Shown piece by piece: positions 25,904 to 34,696 of a stretch of DNA of 64,000 nt. A program made the position numbers and the translations under genes. Each line of letters starts with the position of its first letter. The first letter of the stretch is position 1. Below the pieces are notes generated by a model that was not told the origin of the DNA, made no database searches, and saw only the letters and a program-made list of their open reading frames with translations. This DNA comes from Aquirufa beregesia (GTDB lineage: Bacteria; Bacteroidota; Bacteroidia; Cytophagales; Spirosomataceae), in contig NZ_SEWW01000005.1 of assembly GCF_011090385.1 (NCBI RefSeq), forward strand, positions 24,175 to 88,174. The letters are read 5' to 3'.

Positions 25904-26839
25904 TTATTTGTGTGTTTTTTTTGCTTCTGGATCAAAACTGAATGTCCTAGCGATATTGAATCCATAAAATATGTCTCCATTCGCCCATGTACCCGTTGTT
26001 TGACCTATAAAATGCTTTTCAATCATTCCTCGGGAATTAGAGAAGTGCAATTGAAATACGTGTCCTCCCGTTTCAATATCAAAGCCTAAGGCAAATGAAT
26101 CATGATATGGGTATACTTCACCTGATTTAGCTAGGTAAGCATTTTGATCAACCAAGTTTTTGTAATATTCGGCTGATATACTCAAGCGATTACTCAATTT
26201 ATACCTCCCTCCAAATCCAAGAGAAGCAATGTCATTGTTGTGATAAGTGGACTCACTTAGATTGTTATGTAAAATAGTGGGCATAACTTGTAAGGAAAGC
26301 TTTTCATTCATCTTCCGAGCGATTAATACTTGCCCTACATAGCTTTGTCTTTGTTGATTAGTATAAAAACGCATCAAGGTACCACTCGACATGGTATATC
26401 CGGTAGGCATGGAATTAATGACTAAACTTCCATAAGCCGCCACACTAACAGGCATTTGGTTAGATTGCCTCAGTATCTTGTATTTGGTATAAAAGTCATA
26501 GCTTTTTTCAATGGAGGAACGACCAGCTCCTAACAACCATTGATCGGTGATACCATATTCAAGCCCCAGTCGGATTCGAGCTTCATCCAAACCAAAAAAG
26601 TTTTCTAAAAATCCAGAATTGACAGCACCAAAACGGTGAGATATCCAAAAATTTAAATGCTTTTTGGCGATAGTCTCCATAGTTTGTCCGTTGATTAAAC
26701 GAGAACCTTTGAAGGTAGCTTGGGTATACACTTTATCTTTGGATGCTTCTTTATCTAGCATGGCCATCAAATCATCTTGGGCCATAGAGGCATAACCCAT
26801 ACCACTTAAGAAGAGCAGTAGGAAGGATATTTTCTTCAT
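25904..26839 (-). CDS. DUF5777-family outer-membrane beta-barrel protein
   Basis: A 311-residue protein with a signal peptide ending GYASMAQ. The rest alternates in the manner of a 12- to 14-strand barrel (KHLNFWISHRFGAVNSGF, IRLGLEYGITDQWLLGAGRS, GFDIETGGHVFQLHFSNS). It matches what is known of the DUF5777 family of Bacteroidota, whose function is not established but which is repeatedly found beside YceI and cytochrome genes. It lies 12 nt after the Rieske gene and 7 nt before the YceI start, so the genes are cotranscribed. A porin or electron-conduit role is conceivable, but nothing in the sequence proves it. Confidence 0.85.
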   Translation of the reverse strand: MKKISFLLLFLSGMGYASMAQDDLMAMLDKEASKDKVYTQATFKGSRLINGQTMETIAKKHLNFWISHRFGAVNSGFLENFFGLDEARIRLGLEYGITDQWLLGAGRSSIEKSYDFYTKYKILRQSNQMPVSVAAYGSLVINSMPTGYTMSSGTLMRFYTNQQRQSYVGQVLIARKMNEKLSLQVMPTILHNNLSESTYHNNDIASLGFGGRYKLSNRLSISAEYYKNLVDQNAYLAKSGEVYPYHDSFALGFDIETGGHVFQLHFSNSRGMIEKHFIGQTTGTWANGDIFYGFNIARTFSFDPEAKKTHK

Positions 26840-26851
26840 AGGTATGTTATT

Positions 26852-27313
26852 TTATGAGAATACTCTCAGGTTAGTGCCTGTTAAGGCTGTTTTATAAGTA
26901 GTTAATCCTCGGGCCCCTTCTGCATTCAGGCCTTTTCCATTAATGTCATACATGGCGCCATGTACCGAACAATTGAAGCCACCATTGGCATAACTAATGG
27001 CCACATTTCCCTCGTGGGAACAAACTTGGGTCACCGCCGAAAAGGTAGTTGAGTTGACACGAACTACCACGATTTGATTGACAATGACAAAACCATCTGG
27101 ACTATTCAATTTGGAATAATCGGTTTTGGTTAGGTCTAGTGTAAAGTCGACACCCGTAGCCGGAGTACCCGGTTTTACATTCGAAGAAGGCGTAACATTT
27201 TCTTCTTTTGAACAAGAACTTAGGCCGGAAGCAGCACAATAAACTGCCATGAGCGAGGCTCCTTTGAAGCCTAATGACTTCAAGAATTCATTTCTGTTAA
27301 GATTGGTTTTCAT
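26852..27313 (-). CDS. Rieske [2Fe-2S] lipoprotein
   Basis: A 153-residue protein from ATG 27313 (the frame has an ATG five codons earlier). The cluster ligands are the CSH motif in QVCSHEGNVAI and the CSVH motif in GGFNCSVHGAMYD, both intact. The N-terminus reads NRNEFLKSLGFKGASLMAVYC and reaches a lipobox-like LSSC, suggesting an anchored lipoprotein. The ending GLTTYKTALTGTNLRVFS is typical of small Bacteroidota Rieske proteins. It is a paralogue of the next gene upstream and probably a one-electron carrier in the periplasm. It belongs to the cluster leading to DUF5777, YceI and the tri-haem lipoprotein. Confidence 0.92.
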   Translation of the reverse strand: MKTNLNRNEFLKSLGFKGASLMAVYCAASGLSSCSKEENVTPSSNVKPGTPATGVDFTLDLTKTDYSKLNSPDGFVIVNQIVVVRVNSTTFSAVTQVCSHEGNVAISYANGGFNCSVHGAMYDINGKGLNAEGARGLTTYKTALTGTNLRVFS

Positions 27314-27399
27314 ACTATTATAGAACATTAAGGGTTATTAAATGGCTAATGTTAAATAATCTTTTTGAAAATCAATGTTAATTTAGTAGAAATATAGAA

Positions 27400-27834
27400 T
27401 TAGGAGTAAACTCTCAATGAATTTCCAGTTAATGTTGTTTTGTATGCAGTTAAGCCTCTGCTCCCATTGGCATTTAATCCTTTTCCACTAGTATCAAATG
27501 TAGCACCATGCTCAGGACAATAAAATCCACCACTACTGTAGATGACGGCGGATCGTCCTTCATGGGAACAAATTTGGGTAACTGCTGCAAATGCGGTGCT
27601 TGACACGCGAGCAACGACTACATTTTGGGTCACCACATATGAACCAACGTTATTGAGTTTTGAGTAGGCAGCCTGACTCAAATCTAAGGTGAAATCTGCA
27701 GAGGAGGAAGGGGTAATTCCTGTTTCATTTTTACATGAACTTACTGCAGAAGCACCGCAATACACCGCTACCAATGAGGCACCTTTCAATCCTAGGGATT
27801 TCAGGAATTCATGACGTTTTATTTTATCCGACAT
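27400..27834 (-). CDS. Rieske [2Fe-2S] lipoprotein, paralogue
   Basis: A 144-residue Rieske protein, first gene of the cluster. The ligands are CSH in QICSHEGRSAV and CPEH in GGFYCPEHGATFD. The N-terminus KRHEFLKSLGLKGASLVAVYC looks like a KR variant of the twin-arginine signal, followed by a lipobox-like VSSC. It resembles its neighbour at 26852-27313 along its whole length, so the pair is a tandem duplication. The Pro between the two second-motif ligands differs from the neighbour's Ser, which may tune redox potential. It is divergent from the formylglycine-generating enzyme gene across a 240-bp spacer. Confidence 0.92.
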   Translation of the reverse strand: MSDKIKRHEFLKSLGLKGASLVAVYCGASAVSSCKNETGITPSSSADFTLDLSQAAYSKLNNVGSYVVTQNVVVARVSSTAFAAVTQICSHEGRSAVIYSSGGFYCPEHGATFDTSGKGLNANGSRGLTAYKTTLTGNSLRVYS

Positions 27835-28074
27835 AGATGATTAAAGGGTTTAACTTTCTCAAAACTAATCAATCAAACGATTGTTTTATCTGATGATTAT
27901 CATCTATTCATAGGATTTCGATAAATGGACAGAAGAAGACAAGGATTAGGCAAATTGTGCCGATTTGTCAATTAGACTACCAGATTAGTAGAACACGCCT
28001 TGTTTCATGGTAAATTAATTGGTATATATGTTTTGTTTCTGTTAATTTCCCTCATTATTAACCTGAATGATTCT

Positions 28075-29217
28075 ATGAAATTAATTTTGAGGGGTACTTG
28101 GCGGAGAAATCTTTTTATGTTTTTGATCATGCTGAGCATGCCTTTTTATGTGTTGGCACAGCTTAGTCAGCGTCAAAAGGATTCATTAGCAGCTTGTCAT
28201 GTACCATTACCTTCCAAGAGGGGATTTGTCAAGGCTAATTTGGTTCAAAAAAATCAGGCTAAAGCAGCGGTAGTGTTAGGAATGAAAAAAATCCCAGCGG
28301 GAGTATTCGATATGGGAGCACATGATGAAAAAGGACGGACAGATGAGTATCCCGTTCACCGAGTGGCAGTGAAGTCCTTTTGGATGGATGAAACAGAAGT
28401 GACCAATGCTCAATTTGCGGCTTTTGTTTCTGCAACGGCTTATGTAACTACAGCAGAAAAGGCAATTTCTTGGGAGGAATTGAAGAAACAAGTACCTGCA
28501 GGCACACCTCGTCCACCCGATTCTTTATTAGCCCCAAGTTCTTTGGTTTTTGTTCCTACAACGGGTCCAGTCAATTTAGTGGATTATAGTCAATGGTGGC
28601 AATTTGTACGAGGTGCTGACTGGCGCCATCCAGAGGGGCCACAATCATCTATTGTCGGTAAAGAAAATCATCCTGTGGTACAGGTCTCTTGGGATGATGC
28701 TCAGGCCTATGCTCGATGGGCGGGTAAACGATTACCTACAGAAGCTGAATGGGAATGGGCTGCTCGTGGTGGACTGAAGAATCTAGAGTTTCCATGGGGT
28801 TCTGAGCCCATTGAATCAGGTGTTTTTAAAGCCAATACTTGGCAAGGTAAATTCCCTTATAAGGATGAGGCTAAGGATGGATACCAACATACCACGGCTC
28901 CTGTAAAACAATTTGCAGCCAATGGTTTTGGATTATATGATGTAGCTGGCAATGTCTGGGAATGGTGTTTCGATAATTACCGTCATGATTATTATACTAC
29001 GTTAAAAAAGAGGGGGGCTCTTGTGCAAAATCCGAAAGGACCAGTTAAGAGCCATGATCCTGATGAGCCTGGTATACCTAAAAAAGTGATGCGTGGGGGC
29101 TCCTTTCTCTGTAATGATTCCTATTGTGCTTCCTATCGCAGCTCAGCCCGCATGAAATCAAGCCCAGATTCTGGTCTCATGCATACGGGCTTTCGCTGCG
29201 TGAAAGATGTTAATTAG
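28075..29217 (+). CDS. formylglycine-generating enzyme (sulfatase maturase, SUMF1/FGE type)
   Basis: A 380-residue protein from ATG 28075; the open frame back to a TTG at 28000 is not needed. A hydrophobic signal (MFLIMLSMPFYVLAQ) directs it to the periplasm or inner membrane. The FGE-sulfatase fold begins with KKIPAGVFDMGAHDEKGRTDE and continues with MDETEVTNAQFAAFV, GADWRHPEGPQSSI, HPVVQVSWDDAQAYARWAGKRLPTE and DVAGNVWEWCFDN. The decisive region is GGSFLCNDSYCASYRSSAR: Cys346 and Cys351, spaced like the copper-binding catalytic pair of human SUMF1. This separates it from the many inactive SUMF-fold proteins. It oxidises the sulfatase Cys in CxPxR-like motifs to formylglycine, so the fused sulfatase at 21253 is its likely client. 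Its 3' end overlaps the convergent receptor gene by 8 nt. Confidence 0.93.
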   Translation: MKLILRGTWRRNLFMFLIMLSMPFYVLAQLSQRQKDSLAACHVPLPSKRGFVKANLVQKNQAKAAVVLGMKKIPAGVFDMGAHDEKGRTDEYPVHRVAVKSFWMDETEVTNAQFAAFVSATAYVTTAEKAISWEELKKQVPAGTPRPPDSLLAPSSLVFVPTTGPVNLVDYSQWWQFVRGADWRHPEGPQSSIVGKENHPVVQVSWDDAQAYARWAGKRLPTEAEWEWAARGGLKNLEFPWGSEPIESGVFKANTWQGKFPYKDEAKDGYQHTTAPVKQFAANGFGLYDVAGNVWEWCFDNYRHDYYTTLKKRGALVQNPKGPVKSHDPDEPGIPKKVMRGGSFLCNDSYCASYRSSARMKSSPDSGLMHTGFRCVKDVN

Positions 29218-31654
29218 TGTTTTTTACTCGACCTTTTTCAGCATCCAACCCCGTACTTCTATCGCGAGCCTCTTTGATGCTGGAATTACCAAAACGATAA
29301 CTAAAGTTTAAGCGAACGACCCGGGTCTCTCCTCTACTTTTAACAAATACATCTAAATCGGCATATTTAATGCTGGCATTGGGGATTTGGGTGTAAAGGA
29401 TATCACTGGCATTCAAGCGGAGTGTACCCTTTTTATTCAAAATGGACTTCTGAATACCAAGATTGAGGGCTCCACCCGATTGGAAATTAAACGCTTGTTC
29501 TAGTCCACCCGTAAAGTATTGTCCACCTACTTCTATTTTTACATCATGTTTCAAACTAAAGGTATGATTTGAATTTACATACAGCATGTTTCCCATGGGA
29601 TTTATGGAAGTTTGATCTAGTTTTCCAGTCAATTCAACATGATTTAAATAAATGTCGGTATTGCTTGTCCACCAAGATTTAATCGGAATGGGTAATGAAA
29701 AACCTAAACTATAAGTCACCCTTTGGGCTAAGTTATCTGTCGTTTGGTAGGTCACTCGCTTTTCTGTGTCTTGTTTAAGTAATTGGGTGATGACCTGATC
29801 CGTATGACTATATGCCAAGGAAGTGGTATAAGCCCCGGCATAAGTATGGGTGAATTCAAATGAATTGGTTAATTGTGGCAACAAATTTGGGTTACCAACT
29901 TCATAATTGTAATTATCTATGTAAAAGATAAATGGATTCATGGAGTTGTATTGAGGGCGGTCAATGCGGCGACTGTATTTAAGGCCTAAATTATGTTTTT
30001 TATTGGCCTCAAATTGGAGAAATGCACTGGGGAAAACTTGGAAATAGGAGCGATTGAAACTAGAATCAGGCACATCTGACATGTAGGAGATGGATTTTCC
30101 TTGAGCGATGGTCCATTCACCTCGTAATCCCAATTGGTAACTCCATTTGCCTAATTTTCTATCTTGATTGATGTAAGCCGCATGGATTTGTTCATTGTAT
30201 TGAAATCGATTGCTTAATTGATGGAGGAATGTATAGGAAGGATTTTCTTTGATACGACTACTAAATTGTAAATCATTGTCTGTCTTGACCAAACTGGATT
30301 TAATGCCCATTCCCCATTTGGTGGTTTTATTTACAGGAAGGACAAAATCTGACTTGAAGGAATATTGGTCAATATTGGACAATGATTGTGTGCGAATGAG
30401 GGAATCACTTTTTATTGGAGTATTGTTTGACCCAAACCATTGAGTTAAATATGCATTGGAGCTTTGATCATGAAAACGAGCATAGTCTAAGTCAATTGTT
30501 AGTTCTTTCCCTGTGCTGTCATAACTATGTTTGTAATTGAAATTATTAGCTAGGTTAGTAAATGGATTGTCTAAGTCATTATAGGTGTCCAATTGACTTA
30601 ACAGTTGATTGTTTAAATTTCTTTGTGTAGTACGGTTGATGCCCTTATACAAATTGGTTTGACTTCTACCTCCTGATATGAGAAGTCCCAGTGTTGTTTT
30701 TGGGGAATAGGTCCAGTCTACACCTGCTTTTAATTGGGTATTTTGGGCGATGAAATTGTAGAAGGAATTCGAATTCCAAACTTCCCCTTGCTTGGCGAAT
30801 TGACGCGTAATATCAATGGTATTCATGTTGGGTTGATGAACATAGGATCCATTACTAAACCAATTCCAGTCATTTTTTCGGTAATTGAGATTAAAACCGG
30901 CTCTGCCTCGTGTATAAAATCCTTGACCTAAGGTAGCATTGACAGAGCCATTCATGCCCATTTGAGAATTTTTTTTGAGTTTGATATTTAGAATTCCAGC
31001 GGTGCCAGCAGCATCGTATTTGGAAGAAGGATTACTGATGATTTCCAATTGAGCAATTTGATCAGCTCCTAGATTTCGCAAATAATTGTTGAGATCATTC
31101 CCCGTCAAATAGGAAATTTTTCCATCAATCATCACTTTGGCTCCTTGCTTACCTCGAATACTGATATTTCCATCTTTATCTACCATAACACCTGGAGATT
31201 TTTCAATGACTTCCATAGCCGAATTTCCTGCGGCCATGACTGAGTTTTCTACATTGACCACCGTTTTATCAACTAAATTTTCGATAAAGGGTTTAATTGC
31301 TTTAATTTCTACATTGGCTAATTCGGTAGAGCTGGGTTCAAGTTGGATCGTACCTAGATCAATTTGGCTATTGGTTTTTATTTCATCCAATTTAATCACA
31401 CGTGTCTGGTAGCCCGTTGATTGAATTTTAAGGGTAAAACGGCCAGTAGGTAAATTCTGAGCCTGTAAAATTCCATTTTCATCGGAGATAAAGCCCTTGA
31501 TTAAACTGGAGTCAACATTTTTTCGAAGCAATAGGGATGCATAAGGGACAGCTTGTTTTTTTTCGTCTATAATTTTGGCCTTTAAACTCGATTGTCCAAA
31601 CGTAGTCAGTTGTATTAAAATAAGGCATAGGGTTGTTAATAAGAGGTTTTTCAT
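29210..31654 (-). CDS. TonB-receptor-like outer-membrane beta-barrel protein with carboxypeptidase-regulatory domain (paralogue A)
   Basis: An 814-residue protein. A signal peptide (TLCLILIQLTTFGQ) is followed by a CarboxypepD_reg-like domain (residues about 22-100), a plug-like domain (VVNVENSVMAAGNSAMEVIEKSPGVMVDKDGNISIRGKQGAKVMIDGK, LEIISNPSSKYDAAGTAGILNIKLKK) and a long barrel of the OMP_b-brl_3 type with an IDRPQYNSMNPFIFYIDNYNYEVGNP signature. Members are outer-membrane receptors without a SusD partner; the substrate is unknown. It is a close paralogue of the protein at 31919-34366, including the shared tail LDAEKGRVKNTN. The two genes are separated by a terminator, so they are probably transcribed separately. 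Confidence 0.9.
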   Translation of the reverse strand: MKNLLLTTLCLILIQLTTFGQSSLKAKIIDEKKQAVPYASLLLRKNVDSSLIKGFISDENGILQAQNLPTGRFTLKIQSTGYQTRVIKLDEIKTNSQIDLGTIQLEPSSTELANVEIKAIKPFIENLVDKTVVNVENSVMAAGNSAMEVIEKSPGVMVDKDGNISIRGKQGAKVMIDGKISYLTGNDLNNYLRNLGADQIAQLEIISNPSSKYDAAGTAGILNIKLKKNSQMGMNGSVNATLGQGFYTRGRAGFNLNYRKNDWNWFSNGSYVHQPNMNTIDITRQFAKQGEVWNSNSFYNFIAQNTQLKAGVDWTYSPKTTLGLLISGGRSQTNLYKGINRTTQRNLNNQLLSQLDTYNDLDNPFTNLANNFNYKHSYDSTGKELTIDLDYARFHDQSSNAYLTQWFGSNNTPIKSDSLIRTQSLSNIDQYSFKSDFVLPVNKTTKWGMGIKSSLVKTDNDLQFSSRIKENPSYTFLHQLSNRFQYNEQIHAAYINQDRKLGKWSYQLGLRGEWTIAQGKSISYMSDVPDSSFNRSYFQVFPSAFLQFEANKKHNLGLKYSRRIDRPQYNSMNPFIFYIDNYNYEVGNPNLLPQLTNSFEFTHTYAGAYTTSLAYSHTDQVITQLLKQDTEKRVTYQTTDNLAQRVTYSLGFSLPIPIKSWWTSNTDIYLNHVELTGKLDQTSINPMGNMLYVNSNHTFSLKHDVKIEVGGQYFTGGLEQAFNFQSGGALNLGIQKSILNKKGTLRLNASDILYTQIPNASIKYADLDVFVKSRGETRVVRLNFSYRFGNSSIKEARDRSTGLDAEKGRVKNTN

Positions 31655-31804
31655 TAGATGGATTGTTTGATTGGTTTTAAAGTTTACACAGAAATGCTAG
31701 GGTAAAAATGACCCTGATGTAGTAAAAATTCAGTGGTGGAGAATAGTCAAAAGAATGATGTATTCGGCAAAAAATACCTAATCCAAATTCGTATTGAAAT
31801 CTGG

Positions 31805-31843
31805 ATACAAAAAAACAAGGGTGAATCTAGATTCGCCCTTGTT
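31805..31843 (-). terminator. rho-independent terminator of receptor paralogue B
   Basis: AACAAGGGTGAATC pairs with GATTCGCCCTTGTT (one G-T pair) around a tiny TA centre, with a T-run on the minus strand (TTTTTTTG). It lies downstream of the stop at 31919. Confidence 0.8.
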
Positions 31844-31918
31844 GGTGAGTTAAAAACTGTTAAGCTTTAACATCTTTTAAGAAATTGATTATTAGTCGCT
31901 TAGTATTTAAATGGGTTA

Positions 31919-34366
31919 TTAATTGGCACTTTTTACGCGATCTTTTTCAGCATCCAAACCGGTATTTCTAACACGAGCACCTTTGACAGCTGTATTCCCA
32001 AATCGGTAAGTGAAATTGAATCGAACCACACGAGTATCATTTCTATTTTTCACGGTTATATCGATATCTCCGTATTTGATTGTTGCCATTGGGTTTTGGG
32101 TGTATAAAATATCGCTGGCATTTATACGAATGGTTCCTTTTTTGTTCAAGACTGTTTTTTGAATACCTAGGTTTAATGAACCACCAGGGCCAAAATTAAA
32201 GGCTTGTTCCAATCCTCCTGAGAAATATTGTCCGCCCAATTCTAATTTAATATCATTTTTTAAAGTAAAGGTATGGTTCGAGTTGATGTAGAACATATTT
32301 CCTGCGGAATTGATTTGTGCTTGATCCACTTTACCTGTTAATTCATTGCGATTCAGTTGGATATCTGTATTACTTGTCCACCATTTAGTCACTGGGATTG
32401 GCAAGGAGAAACTTAAGTTGTAAGAAGTTCTTTGAGCCAAGTTGGCGGAAGTCTGATAGGTTTTACGGGCTTCTGTATCTTGTCTCAATAATTGAGTGAT
32501 CACATCATCGGTATGACTATATCCAAAAGTGGTATTAAATGCTCCCTTGAATGTATGAGTTAATTCAAATGAATTGGTTAACTGAGGCATCAACATCGGG
32601 TTACCCACTCGATAGGTATAGTTGTCTAGGAAGAAAACGAATGGGTTTAAGTCGGAATAACCTGGACGATTAATTCTACGGCTATAGTTTAAACCTAGGG
32701 TATGGTTTTTGTTTGCTTCATATTGAACAAAAGCACTTGGGAATAGTTGTTTGAAGTCGCGGTGGAAGGATGAATCCGAAGCAGCATTTCCATAAGCCAT
32801 GGATTTTCCATCAGCAATGGTCCATTCTCCACGTAAGCCTATTTGATAGCTCCATTTGCCCAATTTACGTTCCGTATTTAAGTAAACAGCGTGAATTTGC
32901 TCTTCGTACATAAAGCGATTGCTTTGTTTGTTTAAGAAAGTATAATCCGCATCGCTGGCTGTTTTTCCTCTGAATTGAAGGTCATTATCTGTTTTTACAT
33001 AGCTGGATTTTACTCCCATACCCCATTTGCTATTTTTGTTGATCGGTAATACATAATCCGATTTGAAGGAGTATTGGTCAATGTTGGATAATGCGCCAGT
33101 GCGTAAAAGAGAATCATTTTTGATTTTATTAAATTCAGAGCCATACCATTGTGTCAAATAATCATTTTGATTATTATCTACGTAGCGAGCATAATCTAAA
33201 TCTATCGTCAATTCTTTTCCAGTGCTATCCAATGTATGTTTAAAGTTGATGTTATTGGCAAAGTTATGGAATGGATTGTCGATGGAATTATAAGTATCTA
33301 ATTTACTCATGATGGCGTTGGTAGCCAGATTACGTTGCGTAGATTGATTCAAGCCATTGTTTAAGGTTGTTTGGTTTAAGCCTCCTGAGAATAAAATTCC
33401 TACGGTTGTATTTTTGTTGACTGACCAGTCTGCTCCTACTTTCATGGAAGTGTATGTGCCTTTGAAGGGAAAATCGGTGGTGGAATTCCAAACTTCATTT
33501 TGGGCACGGAAGTAACGAGTGATGTTATTGTGCTGTAAGTTATTCCGTCCAAAATAGGAGGCATTTCCAAAAATGTTCCAGCCATTATTGCGGTAGTTTA
33601 AGTTTAAACCTGCACTAGAACGAGTATATACTCCTTGGCCGATGGTACCATTTACGGACCCATTCATGCCCATATTCACATTCTTCTTCATTTTGATATT
33701 GATGATACCTGCAGTACCTGCTGCATCATATTTAGAAGAAGGGTTGGTCATGATTTCCAATTGAGAAATTTGATCGGCAGAAAGATTGCGTAAGAAGTTG
33801 CTCAAATCGTTACCAGATAAATAGGATATTTTACCATCAATCATGACTTTGACACCTTGTTTTCCTCTCAAGCTGATGTTGCCATCTTTGTCGACAATAA
33901 CCCCTGGAGAACGCTCTAATACTTCCATGGCAGAGTTACCAGCTGCCATAACGGAATTTTCTACATTGACCACGGTCTTGTCTAATTGTCTTTCGATAAA
34001 AGGTTTGGTCGCTTTGACTATGACCTCATTTAGTTGAGTGGAAATGGGTTCAAGGGCAATAGTTCCTAAATCCAATTGGGTATTGGCATTGACTTCGCCT
34101 AGTTTTTTGGAATAAGCTTTATAACCAGTGAATTGAATTTTTAAGGTATAGTTTCCTTGGGGTAAAGCGGCGGCTTTTAATTCACCGTTTTCATCGGTGA
34201 TAAATCCTTTTACTAGGGTGGAATCACTTGCTTTTCTTAATAATACAGAAGCAAAAGGAACAGGCTGATTTTTTTCATCTCGGATTTTAGCTGAAAGTCC
34301 GTTATCGGCAAATGCGAGGAGGGGGGCAATAATAGAAAATAGGGTAGATAAAATAAAAGTTTTCAT
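31919..34366 (-). CDS. TonB-receptor-like outer-membrane beta-barrel protein with carboxypeptidase-regulatory domain (paralogue B)
   Basis: An 815-residue protein from ATG 34366 (MKTFILSTLFSIIAPLLAFA, a good signal peptide). The open frame continues to 34489 but crosses a promoter candidate, so the longer start is rejected. Domain order is the same as in paralogue A: CarboxypepD_reg domain, plug (VVNVENSVMAAGNSAMEVLERSPGVIVDKDGNISLRGKQGVKVMIDGK) and OMP_b-brl_3 barrel (INRPGYSDLNPFVFFLDNYTYRVGNP). The two differ mainly in predicted extracellular loops, as expected for duplicated receptors with different ligands. It has its own promoter and terminator. Confidence 0.9.
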   Translation of the reverse strand: MKTFILSTLFSIIAPLLAFADNGLSAKIRDEKNQPVPFASVLLRKASDSTLVKGFITDENGELKAAALPQGNYTLKIQFTGYKAYSKKLGEVNANTQLDLGTIALEPISTQLNEVIVKATKPFIERQLDKTVVNVENSVMAAGNSAMEVLERSPGVIVDKDGNISLRGKQGVKVMIDGKISYLSGNDLSNFLRNLSADQISQLEIMTNPSSKYDAAGTAGIINIKMKKNVNMGMNGSVNGTIGQGVYTRSSAGLNLNYRNNGWNIFGNASYFGRNNLQHNNITRYFRAQNEVWNSTTDFPFKGTYTSMKVGADWSVNKNTTVGILFSGGLNQTTLNNGLNQSTQRNLATNAIMSKLDTYNSIDNPFHNFANNINFKHTLDSTGKELTIDLDYARYVDNNQNDYLTQWYGSEFNKIKNDSLLRTGALSNIDQYSFKSDYVLPINKNSKWGMGVKSSYVKTDNDLQFRGKTASDADYTFLNKQSNRFMYEEQIHAVYLNTERKLGKWSYQIGLRGEWTIADGKSMAYGNAASDSSFHRDFKQLFPSAFVQYEANKNHTLGLNYSRRINRPGYSDLNPFVFFLDNYTYRVGNPMLMPQLTNSFELTHTFKGAFNTTFGYSHTDDVITQLLRQDTEARKTYQTSANLAQRTSYNLSFSLPIPVTKWWTSNTDIQLNRNELTGKVDQAQINSAGNMFYINSNHTFTLKNDIKLELGGQYFSGGLEQAFNFGPGGSLNLGIQKTVLNKKGTIRINASDILYTQNPMATIKYGDIDITVKNRNDTRVVRFNFTYRFGNTAVKGARVRNTGLDAEKDRVKSAN

Positions 34367-34459
34367 TAGGCGGATTGAATTATTTTTTGGTTGTAAACAG
34401 AGAATGAGTCGTAGATGCAAACAAGAACCCAAAGGTTGCATGTCTCTCTTTTGACAATG

Positions 34460-34467
34460 CAAAGCTA
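34460..34467 (-). promoter_or_regulatory. candidate -7 element for receptor paralogue B
   Basis: TAGCTTTG on the minus strand fits TAnnTTTG and implies a leader of roughly 85 nt before ATG 34366. It lies inside the extended open frame, supporting the downstream start. Confidence 0.5.
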
Positions 34468-34637
34468 TACTAGGTACTTTGTTATACATAGTACTATATG
34501 ATAAACAATAAAATGTTTTGGATGAGTGGTAAATAGCAAGGGCAAAATGTAAAATGCCTGCCTTGGTTATGGAAAATTGGATATCAATAAATTGGACTAT
34601 AGATATGAATTCTCATTCGTTTGGCATGTAAAAAAAC

Positions 34638-34670
34638 AACGCTGGCAAGGTTCTAAACCTTGCCAGCGTT
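34638..34670. repeat. 33-nt palindromic repeat, copy 3 (compensatory variant), also a likely terminator
   Basis: AACGCTGGCAAGGTT, loop CTA, and the exact reverse complement. Compared with copies 1 and 2 the eighth stem pair is G-C instead of T-A, changed in both arms. On the minus strand it is followed by TTGTTTTTTAC, so it probably terminates the gene ending at 34697. Confidence 0.9.
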
Positions 34671-34696
34671 GTTTCAAACAATCCTAAAATGTTGCT

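Noticed and set aside
29210..29217. 8-nt overlap of convergent 3' ends as a regulatory antisense device
   Set aside because: Short convergent overlaps are ordinary; a second one of 4 nt is at 48292-48295.
34367..34489. Longer N-terminus for receptor paralogue B
   Set aside because: A promoter candidate lies within it and ATG 34366 starts a clear signal peptide.
19330..34670. 33-nt palindromes as ends of insertion sequences or attachment sites
   Set aside because: No transposase or integrase lies between or beside them, and no target duplication is visible.
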